Of a stretch of 64,000 nt of DNA, positions 44,867 to 54,656 are shown in pieces. Origin of the DNA: Lignipirellula cremea (GTDB lineage: Bacteria > Planctomycetota > Planctomycetia > Pirellulales > Pirellulaceae); NCBI RefSeq assembly GCF_007751035.1, contig NZ_CP036433.1, positions 2,089,001-2,153,000 of the forward strand, in the 5' to 3' direction. Position 1 is the stretch's first letter. Each line of letters opens with the position of its first letter. Below the pieces are notes generated by a model, which did not search any database, was not told where the DNA came from, and saw only the letters and a list, made by a program, of their open reading frames with translations. Made by a program: the position numbers and the translations under genes.

Positions 44867-46198
44867 CTAGTAAGCAACCGTGATGCCAAAGGCCAGGGCA
44901 TGGGCGGTCAGGCTGCTGGTGACCGAGGAACCAGGAACGGGAAAGGCCGGTGATCCTGTCGGTGCGTTGGGCGGAAAGGTGATCGGCCCGGTGATGTCGG
45001 ACGGGAGCGAATACGCGTAACTTACGTTGAAGCTGACGACCGGAACCGGCTGGTAGGAAAAGCCGCACGACAGCGTATGTTCATAATGCAACGGCGCCGG
45101 CACGTTGAGCTGCGTCAGGGCGTCGGGAATCGGGTTCTGGTTATAAACGTAGCCCACGCGCCCTGTCAGGGTGTCGGTCAGTCGGTACTGGATGCCGGTC
45201 GCCACGGCGAACACGCTTTCCCAGCCCAGACCGCGCAGGGAGCCGTTTGGATTGAGACCGCTGTCGCCAAAGCCATCGGCGTTTTCATAGTCGATGTAAC
45301 GCACGTCGACCGCCATCAGAAAGCGATCACCATCGGTGTACGAGGTTCCCACCGAGGCGACCATCGGCAAGTCGAGCGAATACCTGGCGGACAGCGGGGC
45401 GCCGTTTTCGTCTTGCGTCTGGTACTTGAAATCTTCCATCCACCGCGGCGTTTTCACCGAGGCTCCAAACCGCCAGTTGGGCGTGTGTTCATAAAACACG
45501 CCGAAGTTGGCGCCGCAGCCCCAGTGGTACCGCGAGCCCTGCCCCGTGGGATAGGTGGAGGCAAAATCGCCGTTGGCGTCGTTCAGCCCGGCAAAGACCA
45601 GCGGCTCCACATTCAGCTGGGCCATAGTGGCGGCGAATGTGACCCCCACCGAAAGTTGATCGGTCACGGCATAAGCCATGGTCGGCGCCAGATCGATAAA
45701 CGCCGCTTCTGAACTGACTCTGCCGAAGCCGCCAATCGGCATGACGCCGGAGCGTTGCGGGAAGAAGATCGGATTGGAGCCGCTGGCGGGAAAGTTGGTC
45801 TGGAAGCCGGCCACCGAAAGCACGCCAAAGCCAATCGACAGACGCGAATCGGGCGAAACGTGCACCCAGCCCATGTTGGGCAACGGCATGGCGCCCGAAT
45901 CGGACTCCGTGGCGCCGCCCCCGATGCCCGCGACCGAGGAGGACGTCTCAATGTTGGCGAACAGCAACTCGACCGACATTTCCAGTTCGGAACGTTTGAA
46001 CCCGCTGAGCGTCGCCGGGTTCCAGGCGATCGCGCCAATCCCATCCAGCGGGGCGGCGACCGCGGCCGATCCCATGGATCGGTTAATGGGCCCCAGGCCC
46101 GGGGCGTATACCCCTTGCGCAACCGCCCAGGTCGGGCACATCAGCATCAACAGGAAAAGCGTGCAAAAGCACCTGATTGTCGCCGATGGCCTGCTCAT
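44867..46198 (-). CDS. FadL/OmpP1/TodX-type outer-membrane channel
   Basis: A 443-residue outer-membrane beta-barrel of the FadL family, which moves long-chain fatty acids and other hydrophobic molecules. It has a signal peptide ending WAVAQG and a typical hatch region (GAIAWNPATLSG, the conserved NPA). The rest is alternating strands, ending in a barrel-closing aromatic C-terminus (LAFGITVAY). The start at 46198 is used; frame starts upstream at 46480 add a charged leader. It lies 152 bases downstream of the large synthase gene on the same strand, so a product- or precursor-related role is plausible but unproven. Confidence 0.85.
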   Translation of the reverse strand: MSRPSATIRCFCTLFLLMLMCPTWAVAQGVYAPGLGPINRSMGSAAVAAPLDGIGAIAWNPATLSGFKRSELEMSVELLFANIETSSSVAGIGGGATESDSGAMPLPNMGWVHVSPDSRLSIGFGVLSVAGFQTNFPASGSNPIFFPQRSGVMPIGGFGRVSSEAAFIDLAPTMAYAVTDQLSVGVTFAATMAQLNVEPLVFAGLNDANGDFASTYPTGQGSRYHWGCGANFGVFYEHTPNWRFGASVKTPRWMEDFKYQTQDENGAPLSARYSLDLPMVASVGTSYTDGDRFLMAVDVRYIDYENADGFGDSGLNPNGSLRGLGWESVFAVATGIQYRLTDTLTGRVGYVYNQNPIPDALTQLNVPAPLHYEHTLSCGFSYQPVPVVSFNVSYAYSLPSDITGPITFPPNAPTGSPAFPVPGSSVTSSLTAHALAFGITVAY

Positions 46199-46350
46199 AC
46201 GATTTTCCCATCCTTGCCTGGTCGTTTGAACCATCGGCCTTCGCACCAAATCCATTGATGCGACCTTCTTCCATACAAAAAGCCGTAATACCTCGATCGG
46301 TTGGCGCAAGGGAAGGAGTTGAGCGGAAATGGGCGATCCAGGCAGATTGC

Positions 46351-49300
46351 CTAAGACCGCATGGCGGCGAAGGCGCCTTCGATCAGCAGGGCTGCCCCGA
46401 CCCGGTCGCCCGTAACTTCCGTATGTTCCCAGCTGGCGCTTCCTTTCTCGACGATCGGCGAGGTGGCCCTGATGGCGCACGGGGACGCTTCCATCGCCTG
46501 GGCGACCGTCCCAAGCGGCGCGGTCAGCCGGCGGATACGCACCGGCACAAAGAGCGCTCTCTCATTCTCGGCGGCGTACATCGCGCCCACGCGCAGGGCG
46601 GCGTCCAGCAGCAACGCGGGAATCGACGTGTTCGCGAACCTGCAACGATGGGGGACATAACGTGCCTCGCGACTTTCGGCGCCGATGGCAATCTCGTGCA
46701 GGCAATCAAAAGGTCCCGACAGCTCCAACTCGTGGTTTCCCGGCGAGCAGTAAGGGTCCTTCCGCGGTTGATCGACCGCCGGGTCGGGTCCGCCGCCGGC
46801 GGTAACCGCTGCGCGGGACGGCGATGTGGGCGCCTGACTGAATTCCAGCGAAGCTTCCGCAAAGGTCACGTCTTTAGACAAAATGGCGCCGGACGCATGG
46901 AGCACGTCGCCCAGGAACCAGACTTTGATCCGATCGTCGATCGCTTCGGCGACCACGCGAAGGTTCGGATCCTGGCTGGTCTGGCGAACAAAGCGATGGA
47001 ACCTGGCGTTGCGAATGGTGACGGAACGAAAGCCCTCAGGACGCGGCAGCAACTGCAGTCCAGCCCCGACCATGCGGTCCAGAATCCAGGCGCCGGGTAA
47101 CGTCGGAACGCCCCGCACCAGGTGGTGCGGCAGGCAGTCGATGCCGGCGAGGTCGACCCGCCGTTCCAGGATCCGCTGCGACGCTTCAGTGGAAGCTGGC
47201 GGCAGTGTCATGACGGCATAGCCTTTGTGCTCCGATTCCGTCATGGGAACATTGATCTGGGAGCCGGTCTGTCCCTGCAGAACCTGGCGAAAAATTTTCT
47301 GCCCTGCGGTCGCAGTGATTCCCGACAGGTCTCGCAGTTTGGCCAGGGCCTTGTACTCACTGCCGCGGGTCATACCGAGGGCATCCCAGGCCAGCCAGGC
47401 GATGCTCGACCAGTCGGGGGCGTCGACAACCGCCGTCATTCCGCACAGCCGATCAAGCGTTTCGTTGGCCGCGCCGTAATCATGCTGGCCGTCGTTTCCG
47501 AAAATGCTGTAGGCAGATGTCAAAAGGTGCGCAGGCGGCGTTTTCCCCAACTCCTGCCGGCAGGCTTCGACCAGGTTCTGCAGGCCGGCGATTTTCACGG
47601 CGTAGGTGCGGCGGAACTCGGCGAGCGAGCGTTGCCGCAGCCGTTTGGAATACTGCACCCCCGCTCCGTGCAGCAACAAATCGATGCGACCGTATCGGGC
47701 GACGACCTGTTCGATCGCGTCGCGAGCCTGAGCCGGATCGGTGATATCAGCGACCAGGTATTCGACCCGCCCGCGGCCTTGCGACAGGTCTTCGATTGTC
47801 CGGTGCGCCTCCCAGCTGGATCGGGTCCGGTCGAACTGGCGAAGCATTTCGGCTGGCGTTGCTTTCGGATTTTCTCGGACAAACTGGGCGTAAAAATCCG
47901 ACTCCACCGCCGGAGCGTCCAGATTGTCGGGCCCTTGTTCCAGCGGACTGCGACCGAGTGAAACAACCGTGCAGCCATAATCCTGCAGCAAGGCGTCGAC
48001 CAGCACGGCCGTTACCCCGCGGGCTCCGCCCGTCGCCACCACGACCGAGTTCGCATCCAGACGGACCTGCGGTTGGGCATGCGGCGCAGCGGCCGTGGCC
48101 CGCAGTCGCCGGACTTTCCGGATCGGTCCATCGAACACCAACTCCCGCTCCTTGTGCGGCTGGTTACGCTCTTCGAACAGGCAGGCGACCGCCTTGGCCG
48201 CCGAGCGGTTATCGGTGCAGATGACGCCCACACGCGCCGCTTCGAATTCCCGGGCGATCGACTTGAGCAGTCCCGCCGTTCCTCCCGATCCGGGATGGAC
48301 GACTCCGCGATAGCCATTCTGAAAGAGTCCCCACAATTCCAGCTCGCCGGCCTCCAGTCGGTCTGCCTGATGTTTAGCGATTTGAAACATCAGTTCGGCC
48401 AGGCGGTTCGTCGCGGCCACGTCGGCGAGCGTCTCCGACAGATCCCACCCGTCGCACGCATCGTAAGCGACGACCACGTTAGCCTGGAATTGATCCAGCT
48501 CGCCCAGCAGTTGTTCGACCGAGGCCGGATCTTCCGGAGAGACCGCAATCACTGCGGACGAATCATAACGGACGCCAGCCCGATCGCCGACAGGTTGGAT
48601 CGCAAGGATGCGGTAATGGTCCGCATACTCGGGCAGGATATCGGCAAGGTCCGCCAGGTGAACGCAATCCGCCCTGACAAGCACCGCGACGCGTGGCGGG
48701 GCTTCTCGCGTCGGTTGGACGGGCTCGGCCGGCGCGTCAACCCAGACCGGCGTGTGGATGGCGAAATCCGTGTGGATGGCGAAATCCTCGTTCGGCGCGG
48801 CCGCATCGACTTCTGCCGCGGGACGGGTCTGGCCCGACCCGGCGCCCGACTTTTCTCCAGACAGATGTTCCAAAAGCGAGCGCACTTTGACGGCGGTGGA
48901 ACCGCCAGCCGAATCGGCCGCCGCGCCGGATTGCTCGAGCGCCGTACGCACCGGGGCAAGCACCTTCAGCCCAAACTGCCGGGCGTGCCCACGCGTTGAT
49001 ACGGCAAAGGAGGCGGCGTATTCCCGCTCCGTAGCGGGCGGGTCGCCCTGCGGCTCTCGCCAGGGGTTAGCGTTGATGGCCGCCACGACCAGCAGCTTCG
49101 TCCCGCTTTCTTCCCCTGCTCCCAGTAGCAGGCCGGCCATGTGCAACGCGGCCTCCAGCGAACGGCAGCCGGCGTCGACGACGAAGTTCGGCCCGTTCAG
49201 GTTGAACTGCAACGCGGCCCGCCCGGCGGCCACATTGGGCATCATCCCCTGCAGCGTATAAGGTCCCGAAGGCCGGGCGTTCTGGCAGGAGGCCTGGATC

Positions 49301-52300
49301 TTCGCCAGCAGATCAGGACGGCCTGCAAACTGCCGCTGGAATCGCCCGGCGAGAACGCGCAACGTCGCTTCGACGCCGCGTTCCGTCTTGCCGCTTTGCG
49401 TCAGCAGCACGCCCGTTTGTCGCCGCAGTGCGTCGCTAAACTCCGGCAACTGCTGCACCACGCCGTCGACCAGTTTGACCGCCAGCTTCTGGGTAACGTC
49501 CATATCATCCGCCAGGTCGGGCAGGATCATGTGCCCGGCCGGCAATGCCATCTGCTCTCGATCGAAAACGAGTCCCTGTTCGCTGGCGAGGGTGGGAGCC
49601 ACTTCGTGGAACGCCACGAAGACCAGTTCCTGGTCGCCTGATGCTTCCGGCGCCTGCCGCTGAGGCCGGTCGTCTGGGTCCGATTCAAGCTGCCCGGCGT
49701 GCTCGACGACGACATGCGCGTTCGATCCGCCGAAGCCGAAGCCATCAATGGCGATTCGTCGCAGGGGCGAAGAATGCTCGTGCGGCTGCTGCAGTATGGT
49801 CAGCGTTTCCTGGGCGCCGGCCACTGCCTGCGAAGCTTCCCGATAGTTGGCTTGCGCCGGAAAATAGGAACGGTCCAGGTATTCGCAGGCGGCGATGATC
49901 GAGGCCGTTCCGGCGGCCCAGCCCGCATGCCCCAGCAGCCCCTTGAGGCTATGGACAGGCAGCGGACTGGTCACCTTGCCGGCAAAGAACTGCCGCAGCG
50001 TTTCGATCTCGGTGCCGTCGCCAACGGGGGTCGACGTTCCGTGCGCCTCCACGGCGTCGACCGTCGCAGGATCCAGCTGGAAGTTCGCATAGCACCGTTC
50101 CAGCGAAAGCAGTTGCCCGCGGGTTTGCGGCACGTTGGCGGAGGAGCTGCGGCCGTCGCTTGAGATCCCCACGCCGCGCAGCACGGCCGACACGGGAATG
50201 CCTTCCTGTTTCGCATCGTCCACACGACGTAAAGTCACCAGGGCCGCGCCTTCGGAAAACACCACCCCGTCGGCTCCCTGATCAAACGGTCGCAATCCGG
50301 TCGCGGTCGTTCCACGGAACTGGGAGAACAAGCAGCCGTTCCCCTGCCCCGGGCAGAAGACCCCGCCGGCAATCACCGCATCGGTCAGGTTCGCCTCCAG
50401 CGCCTGCAGACCTAGCCCGACGGTATAAAGCGAGGAAGCACAAGCGGCGTCGACCAGAATCACTTCCAGGCCGATGCGCACGACCTGGTCAAAAACCTCC
50501 TGCACGGCGTCGTGAGGTTCCTGGAAAGGCAATCGCGCCGCCGTAATGCGGTCGAGGACATCTTCCCGACTGGCGTCGATCCCGGCATACCGGAGCGACG
50601 TGACCAGGTCCTGGTCCTCAAAGCCGTCGGCCGTGGCTCCGACCAGGCACAGCACCCGCTCCGCCCCGCGCAGCGAATCCACACATTGCGACAGAGCGAT
50701 ACAGAGAAGCTTTTGCGTTCGCGAGAAGCGATTAAAAATCTGCGGGTCGATCCCTTCCGGCGACCGGATCAGGCTGTCGTCGATACGTCCCGACAAATGC
50801 GATGTGGATCGATCCGGAACCAGCTTCGCCGAGAAAAAATCTTCCTCCCAGTGCGGATCGATATCGCGCAAATCGACGATGCCGGAACGCCTTTCCACAA
50901 TGGCGTCAAACAGCGCGGACGGCGAATCGACGCCGCCGGGCAGGATGCAGCCTTGTCCGACAATCGCCACCGGACTTAAGTCGCGTTGGTCCGCTGCGGC
51001 CTCGGGCTGCGCCTGCTTTTTTTCGCTGGCTCGCTGCGCCGCACTGTCTTGGTGCGGCGGAGCTTCTTTGGGTGATTCGACGGACCGTTCTTCGGCGCCT
51101 GGCGGCCGGGCGAGCGGCTTGACGGCAGGTCTCCTGTTCCCGTTGAGGGGAGCGTCTTGATCGTCCAGCAGAAGCCCCGTGACAGGGAAGTCCGGCGGAG
51201 CCGCTTTCGCGATGATTTTCGCCAGGGCCCCGGTCGATCCGCAGTCGACAAATGCTTCGGCCCCAGCGCTGACCAGATCGGCAATGGCGCCCTGGAAATC
51301 AAACGGCCGCAGCAGCTGGCTGGCCAGGATGGAAGCAGGATCATCCGCAGGCGACAGGAAGCGTCGTCCGTTTGGCGAATACAACGGAAGCGTCGGCGCC
51401 TTCAGCGGCAGTTGCTTCAGCTGCTCCCGCCAGGCCTCGGCGGCCGCTCCCAGGCTGGGGTGATGGAACGAGGTGGGGCTGGGAATCATGGCGAAACCGA
51501 TGCCCAGATCCTGCAGGACGCGGCTGAACGCCTGCAGCTGATCTTTGGGACCCGACAGAATGGTCTGCTGGTCGTAGTTCCTGCCGGCAATGACGACGCG
51601 GTTCAGGTGGGCCAGGGCGACTTCGGTGGCGATCACGCTGCGACCGGCAAAGACCGCCATCAGACCGCCGTCAGCCGGAGCGAACCGTTCGACTGCGCGG
51701 ATCCGCTCCACCACAATGCGAACACCGGTGGGCAGATCAAAGCAGCCTGCCACGCCAAAGGCGGCAATCTCTCCAAAGCTGAGGCCCGTGACAAAACCCG
51801 GCGCCTGCGACTGACGGCGCCGCTGTTCCGCCCCCAGCACATTCTGCAGGTGGATCCCAATCTGGGAGAGCGCCGGCGATGCTTCCACCGCAGCCTGGCA
51901 TGCAGCGGTGTCGCCGCTGACCAGGTCCATGCCGCCAGGGCCGAATGCCTCTTTGGCGATGGCGCCGCATTGCTGCAGCGTTTCCTCTGCAGCCCGCTGA
52001 GACTTCGCATGCAAACGCACCAGCTGGCTCAATCGGGGCGCATCGAACGCGCCCTGGCCCGCGAAGACCCAGGCTTCTGTCCTGGGGGACGGAGACGGCG
52101 AGGCTGCTTTCGATTCTCTAGCAACCGGTGCGGGTTCCGGCAATGTCGCGGCGATGACTTGCGGACTGGGGTAACGCGTGCGGAGAAACTGAATGGCCGT
52201 CTCACACTCGGCCGGGCCGCAGAGCGATTCCGCCTGCCTGCCGCCGGCCAGAACCCGGTCGCGGAAGGAACGCTCGCGGGCGGGCTCTTCGATGTCCCGC

Positions 52301-52707
52301 ATCGCTTCCATCGCGTTCCACAGCGGGGGCGGAAGTGGGATCGGCTGGCCCGTTTTCGCGTCGGCGCAGATCAGCGTCTGAAAACCCAGTGTGATGGGAC
52401 GGCCGTTCGCACCAATGACGCGGTAACAGAATCGTGAACTGGCTCGATGCCACTCTTCGATGGAGAGCAGAATGGCCACCCGATCGCCCAGCCTCGCCGG
52501 ATTCAGGTTCCGGGCGTAAGCATCCGACGTAAACAGATGAATATTATCCAGCGCCTCACGCACGCCGGGAACGTCAAAAACGCGCTCTCCGAAAAGGAAA
52601 GCCTCCCGCGACGCACACTGGAATTTGAAGGACGTCAGGAAATGATGGCTGCCGTAAGCCATCGTATCATCAAAATGAATCGTGTATTCGGTCGCGAAGA
52701 AATGCAT
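46351..52707 (-). CDS. multidomain iterative polyketide/fatty-acid synthase (TE-AT-KS-CLF-like-KR-DH)
   Basis: A 2118-residue megasynthase. Domains in order: an N-terminal hotdog thioesterase like 4-hydroxybenzoyl-CoA/enediyne PKS thioesterases (residues 1-140, HFDDTMAYGSHHFLTSF); acyltransferase (about 213-490, GLSFGEIAAF with Ser310, Leu where His is usual); ketosynthase (about 581-1000) with Cys756, His889 and His927; a truncated ketosynthase/chain-length-factor-like domain (about 1025-1260, GRAALQFNLNGPNFVVDAGC, Cys1181, no later His motifs); ketoreductase (about 1380-1790, ATGGARGV, Tyr1744 in YGAAN); C-terminal dehydratase-like hotdogs (about 1840-2118, HLVRGVPTLP, His1862). No acyl carrier protein is present; the neighbour supplies one. 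The start at 52707 has AAAGGA upstream. It would build a fatty acyl or polyene chain in the cytoplasm. Confidence 0.88.
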   Translation of the reverse strand: MHFFATEYTIHFDDTMAYGSHHFLTSFKFQCASREAFLFGERVFDVPGVREALDNIHLFTSDAYARNLNPARLGDRVAILLSIEEWHRASSRFCYRVIGANGRPITLGFQTLICADAKTGQPIPLPPPLWNAMEAMRDIEEPARERSFRDRVLAGGRQAESLCGPAECETAIQFLRTRYPSPQVIAATLPEPAPVARESKAASPSPSPRTEAWVFAGQGAFDAPRLSQLVRLHAKSQRAAEETLQQCGAIAKEAFGPGGMDLVSGDTAACQAAVEASPALSQIGIHLQNVLGAEQRRRQSQAPGFVTGLSFGEIAAFGVAGCFDLPTGVRIVVERIRAVERFAPADGGLMAVFAGRSVIATEVALAHLNRVVIAGRNYDQQTILSGPKDQLQAFSRVLQDLGIGFAMIPSPTSFHHPSLGAAAEAWREQLKQLPLKAPTLPLYSPNGRRFLSPADDPASILASQLLRPFDFQGAIADLVSAGAEAFVDCGSTGALAKIIAKAAPPDFPVTGLLLDDQDAPLNGNRRPAVKPLARPPGAEERSVESPKEAPPHQDSAAQRASEKKQAQPEAAADQRDLSPVAIVGQGCILPGGVDSPSALFDAIVERRSGIVDLRDIDPHWEEDFFSAKLVPDRSTSHLSGRIDDSLIRSPEGIDPQIFNRFSRTQKLLCIALSQCVDSLRGAERVLCLVGATADGFEDQDLVTSLRYAGIDASREDVLDRITAARLPFQEPHDAVQEVFDQVVRIGLEVILVDAACASSLYTVGLGLQALEANLTDAVIAGGVFCPGQGNGCLFSQFRGTTATGLRPFDQGADGVVFSEGAALVTLRRVDDAKQEGIPVSAVLRGVGISSDGRSSSANVPQTRGQLLSLERCYANFQLDPATVDAVEAHGTSTPVGDGTEIETLRQFFAGKVTSPLPVHSLKGLLGHAGWAAGTASIIAACEYLDRSYFPAQANYREASQAVAGAQETLTILQQPHEHSSPLRRIAIDGFGFGGSNAHVVVEHAGQLESDPDDRPQRQAPEASGDQELVFVAFHEVAPTLASEQGLVFDREQMALPAGHMILPDLADDMDVTQKLAVKLVDGVVQQLPEFSDALRRQTGVLLTQSGKTERGVEATLRVLAGRFQRQFAGRPDLLAKIQASCQNARPSGPYTLQGMMPNVAAGRAALQFNLNGPNFVVDAGCRSLEAALHMAGLLLGAGEESGTKLLVVAAINANPWREPQGDPPATEREYAASFAVSTRGHARQFGLKVLAPVRTALEQSGAAADSAGGSTAVKVRSLLEHLSGEKSGAGSGQTRPAAEVDAAAPNEDFAIHTDFAIHTPVWVDAPAEPVQPTREAPPRVAVLVRADCVHLADLADILPEYADHYRILAIQPVGDRAGVRYDSSAVIAVSPEDPASVEQLLGELDQFQANVVVAYDACDGWDLSETLADVAATNRLAELMFQIAKHQADRLEAGELELWGLFQNGYRGVVHPGSGGTAGLLKSIAREFEAARVGVICTDNRSAAKAVACLFEERNQPHKERELVFDGPIRKVRRLRATAAAPHAQPQVRLDANSVVVATGGARGVTAVLVDALLQDYGCTVVSLGRSPLEQGPDNLDAPAVESDFYAQFVRENPKATPAEMLRQFDRTRSSWEAHRTIEDLSQGRGRVEYLVADITDPAQARDAIEQVVARYGRIDLLLHGAGVQYSKRLRQRSLAEFRRTYAVKIAGLQNLVEACRQELGKTPPAHLLTSAYSIFGNDGQHDYGAANETLDRLCGMTAVVDAPDWSSIAWLAWDALGMTRGSEYKALAKLRDLSGITATAGQKIFRQVLQGQTGSQINVPMTESEHKGYAVMTLPPASTEASQRILERRVDLAGIDCLPHHLVRGVPTLPGAWILDRMVGAGLQLLPRPEGFRSVTIRNARFHRFVRQTSQDPNLRVVAEAIDDRIKVWFLGDVLHASGAILSKDVTFAEASLEFSQAPTSPSRAAVTAGGGPDPAVDQPRKDPYCSPGNHELELSGPFDCLHEIAIGAESREARYVPHRCRFANTSIPALLLDAALRVGAMYAAENERALFVPVRIRRLTAPLGTVAQAMEASPCAIRATSPIVEKGSASWEHTEVTGDRVGAALLIEGAFAAMRS
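48751..48786. repeat. 18-bp tandem duplication inside the synthase gene
   Basis: Two perfect, adjacent 18-base units (CGTGTGGATGGCGAAATC) encode a doubled DFAIHT in the linker between the CLF-like and ketoreductase domains. The length keeps the frame. Confidence 0.85.
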
Positions 52708-52778
52708 CAAAGCATCCTTTGGGCTATCAAGCGTTAGAGCAACGTCGTTAGCATCCGTGCGACTTCTTCGACCGATTT

Positions 52779-53993
52779 CTATACGCGCGCCGGGACGGCG
52801 CGGCGCTGGAGCTGGCCGTCGGCGGTGGCGGAAAAACCGTGGTCCACCATCCAGACGGCGCCATTGATTCCACGGGCCTGGTCGCTGACCAGAAAGGCGA
52901 TCGTTTCCGCCAGGTCCAGCGGCGTGCACAATTCGCCGTCGGGTGTCCGGGATTCCCAGTGATTCTGGGCCGCCCGGGAGTCAGGAAACTGTTCCAGCAG
53001 CTCGCCATAGACCGGACCGCCTGCGACACAGTTCACGCGGATGCCGCTGGGCCCCAGTTCGCACGCCAGGTAGCGAGTCAGCGACTCGACCGCCGCTTTA
53101 ACCACACCCTGGGAGCCCAGGCCCGCAATGAACTGATGGGCGCCGACGGCCGACATGGTCACCATCGCCCCGCCGCCCCGCGGTTTCATGATTTCGGCGG
53201 CGCGGACCGCACAATGATGGTGCCCGGAGACATTCGTGCGAAAAGCCCGATCCCAGTCTTTGGCCGTGATTTCCAGGAACGACCCAACGCGGCCGTCGGA
53301 AGCATTGCAGATAAGAATATCAAGACCTGGCCCCGCGCCGATCTCGTCAAACATACGATTGACATGATCCGGATTGGCGACCGATCCCCAGACATGCTCC
53401 GCTGAACCGCCCAGGGCGTTAATCTCCGCCGCGGTCTTTTCTCCCAGATCGCGTGAATGGAAAGAATTGATAATCACATGGGCGCCGCGGTCCGCCAGCA
53501 CGCGGGCAATCACGCGTCCCGCCCCGCGGCCCGATCCCGTTACCAACGCGGTGCGTCCGGCCAGCGGCTGGCCCACCTGGGCAGGCTGCGCTTCGCGGTA
53601 GAGACCGGGCGAAACACTGCGGCCGGGGGATACATGCGGGGCAGGAATCCCATGCGGCGGTGAAATGCGTTCCACCGCAGCGACACGGGAAGGCACTTCG
53701 CGTTCGACTTTGACCGGCTGGGAAGCCTGTTCCCTTACGGCCGGTTGTTCCGCGGGAAGCAGGCTCTCAATCCAGGCGGCCACGTCGCCGACGGTGCGAA
53801 TAGAAGGATCGTAACTCTCCGACTGCAGGCCCAGGTTAAATTCCTGCCCCAGGCTGATGAGGATCTCAACCCGCTTGACGGAGTCGATGCCGAGCTGCTC
53901 CTCCATGTCCGCATCGGGTGTGAAGAACTCGTGAGGATATCGTGTCGTTGCAGCCAAACACTCAACCACACGCGTAAAGGTTTGCTGCGACAT
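52779..53993 (-). CDS. acyl carrier protein fused to FabL-like enoyl reductase
   Basis: A 404-residue fusion. Residues 1-85 form an acyl carrier protein with the phosphopantetheine serine in LGIDSVKRVEIL, the DSVK form found in PUFA-synthase carriers. A Pro/Val-rich linker (about 85-145) leads to a short-chain dehydrogenase (about 150-395): NAD(P) motif TGSGRGAGRVIARVLA, the NAS motif (CNASDGRVGSF), a catalytic region (VVKAAVESLTRYLACELGPSGIRVN) and FLVSDQARGINGAVWMVDHG, closest in appearance to enoyl-ACP reductase III (FabL). The ATG at 53993 follows ACGGGG and opens the carrier domain. It lies 71 bases upstream of the synthase, to which it probably supplies both the carrier and the missing enoyl reduction. 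Confidence 0.87.
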   Translation of the reverse strand: MSQQTFTRVVECLAATTRYPHEFFTPDADMEEQLGIDSVKRVEILISLGQEFNLGLQSESYDPSIRTVGDVAAWIESLLPAEQPAVREQASQPVKVEREVPSRVAAVERISPPHGIPAPHVSPGRSVSPGLYREAQPAQVGQPLAGRTALVTGSGRGAGRVIARVLADRGAHVIINSFHSRDLGEKTAAEINALGGSAEHVWGSVANPDHVNRMFDEIGAGPGLDILICNASDGRVGSFLEITAKDWDRAFRTNVSGHHHCAVRAAEIMKPRGGGAMVTMSAVGAHQFIAGLGSQGVVKAAVESLTRYLACELGPSGIRVNCVAGGPVYGELLEQFPDSRAAQNHWESRTPDGELCTPLDLAETIAFLVSDQARGINGAVWMVDHGFSATADGQLQRRAVPARV

Positions 53994-54656
53994 CGATTTA
54001 CCCCGTGAATTCGATCGAAGAGAAAAAGCAAACATCTCATTGCCTGCGCTGAGAGGATTGTAAAGGACCGAACATGCCCATTCCATCCTTCTGACGAGGT
54101 TTTACTAAAAGAATACTCATACTCCCCTGATGGCAAACTCTCCTGGAATTTTCGACGTAACCCTGTACTCAAGTAGGACTTTAGGCCGCGGTATTACCCT
54201 GGTGGTCTACTTGTAACGGCTCGACTATTCAGGTCCGGTAGACTATGCCTTTGCACGGATACCGCCTGAAAGAAGGGAGAAAAGTCCTTGGCAGAATTTT
54301 TCTCAGTACGATCGTGTGGCGCCGGAGACGGACCGTAAAGACAGGAAGGCGATTGAGAAGCCTGCCAGGCGCCAGTGATCTTGGTAGGGTTTCGCTCACT
54401 ATTCCGCGCAGCGCACAATGAACACAAGACCGTTAGAGGCTGAGATCGCTTCCAGGATGGCGATCTTTAGTGATAGAAACCTTACAATCGCCACAGATGG
54501 TAAATTCTACTACCGTCGCGGGCGCCTTCTGGGGACGCTGGATGAAGATCCTGAGCGCCTGGAGATCCAGGGTGATATAATCGCACCTGGGTAAGATATC
54601 CTCTGGTCCGCCGCGTTGGGATAGAAACTCGCGTCGCGCAGCAATGTCGGCCGGCT
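53994..54656. other. 660-base upstream region of the synthase operon
   Basis: No convincing gene. It should carry the promoter for the minus-strand synthase operon. A/T-rich segments near 54100-54140 are possible promoter parts, but no clear -35/-10 pair with normal spacing was found. Confidence 0.4.

Noticed and set aside
54194-54427. 77-codon minus-strand frame upstream of the ACP-reductase gene
   Set aside because: No start signal or recognisable protein features; probably leader or promoter sequence.
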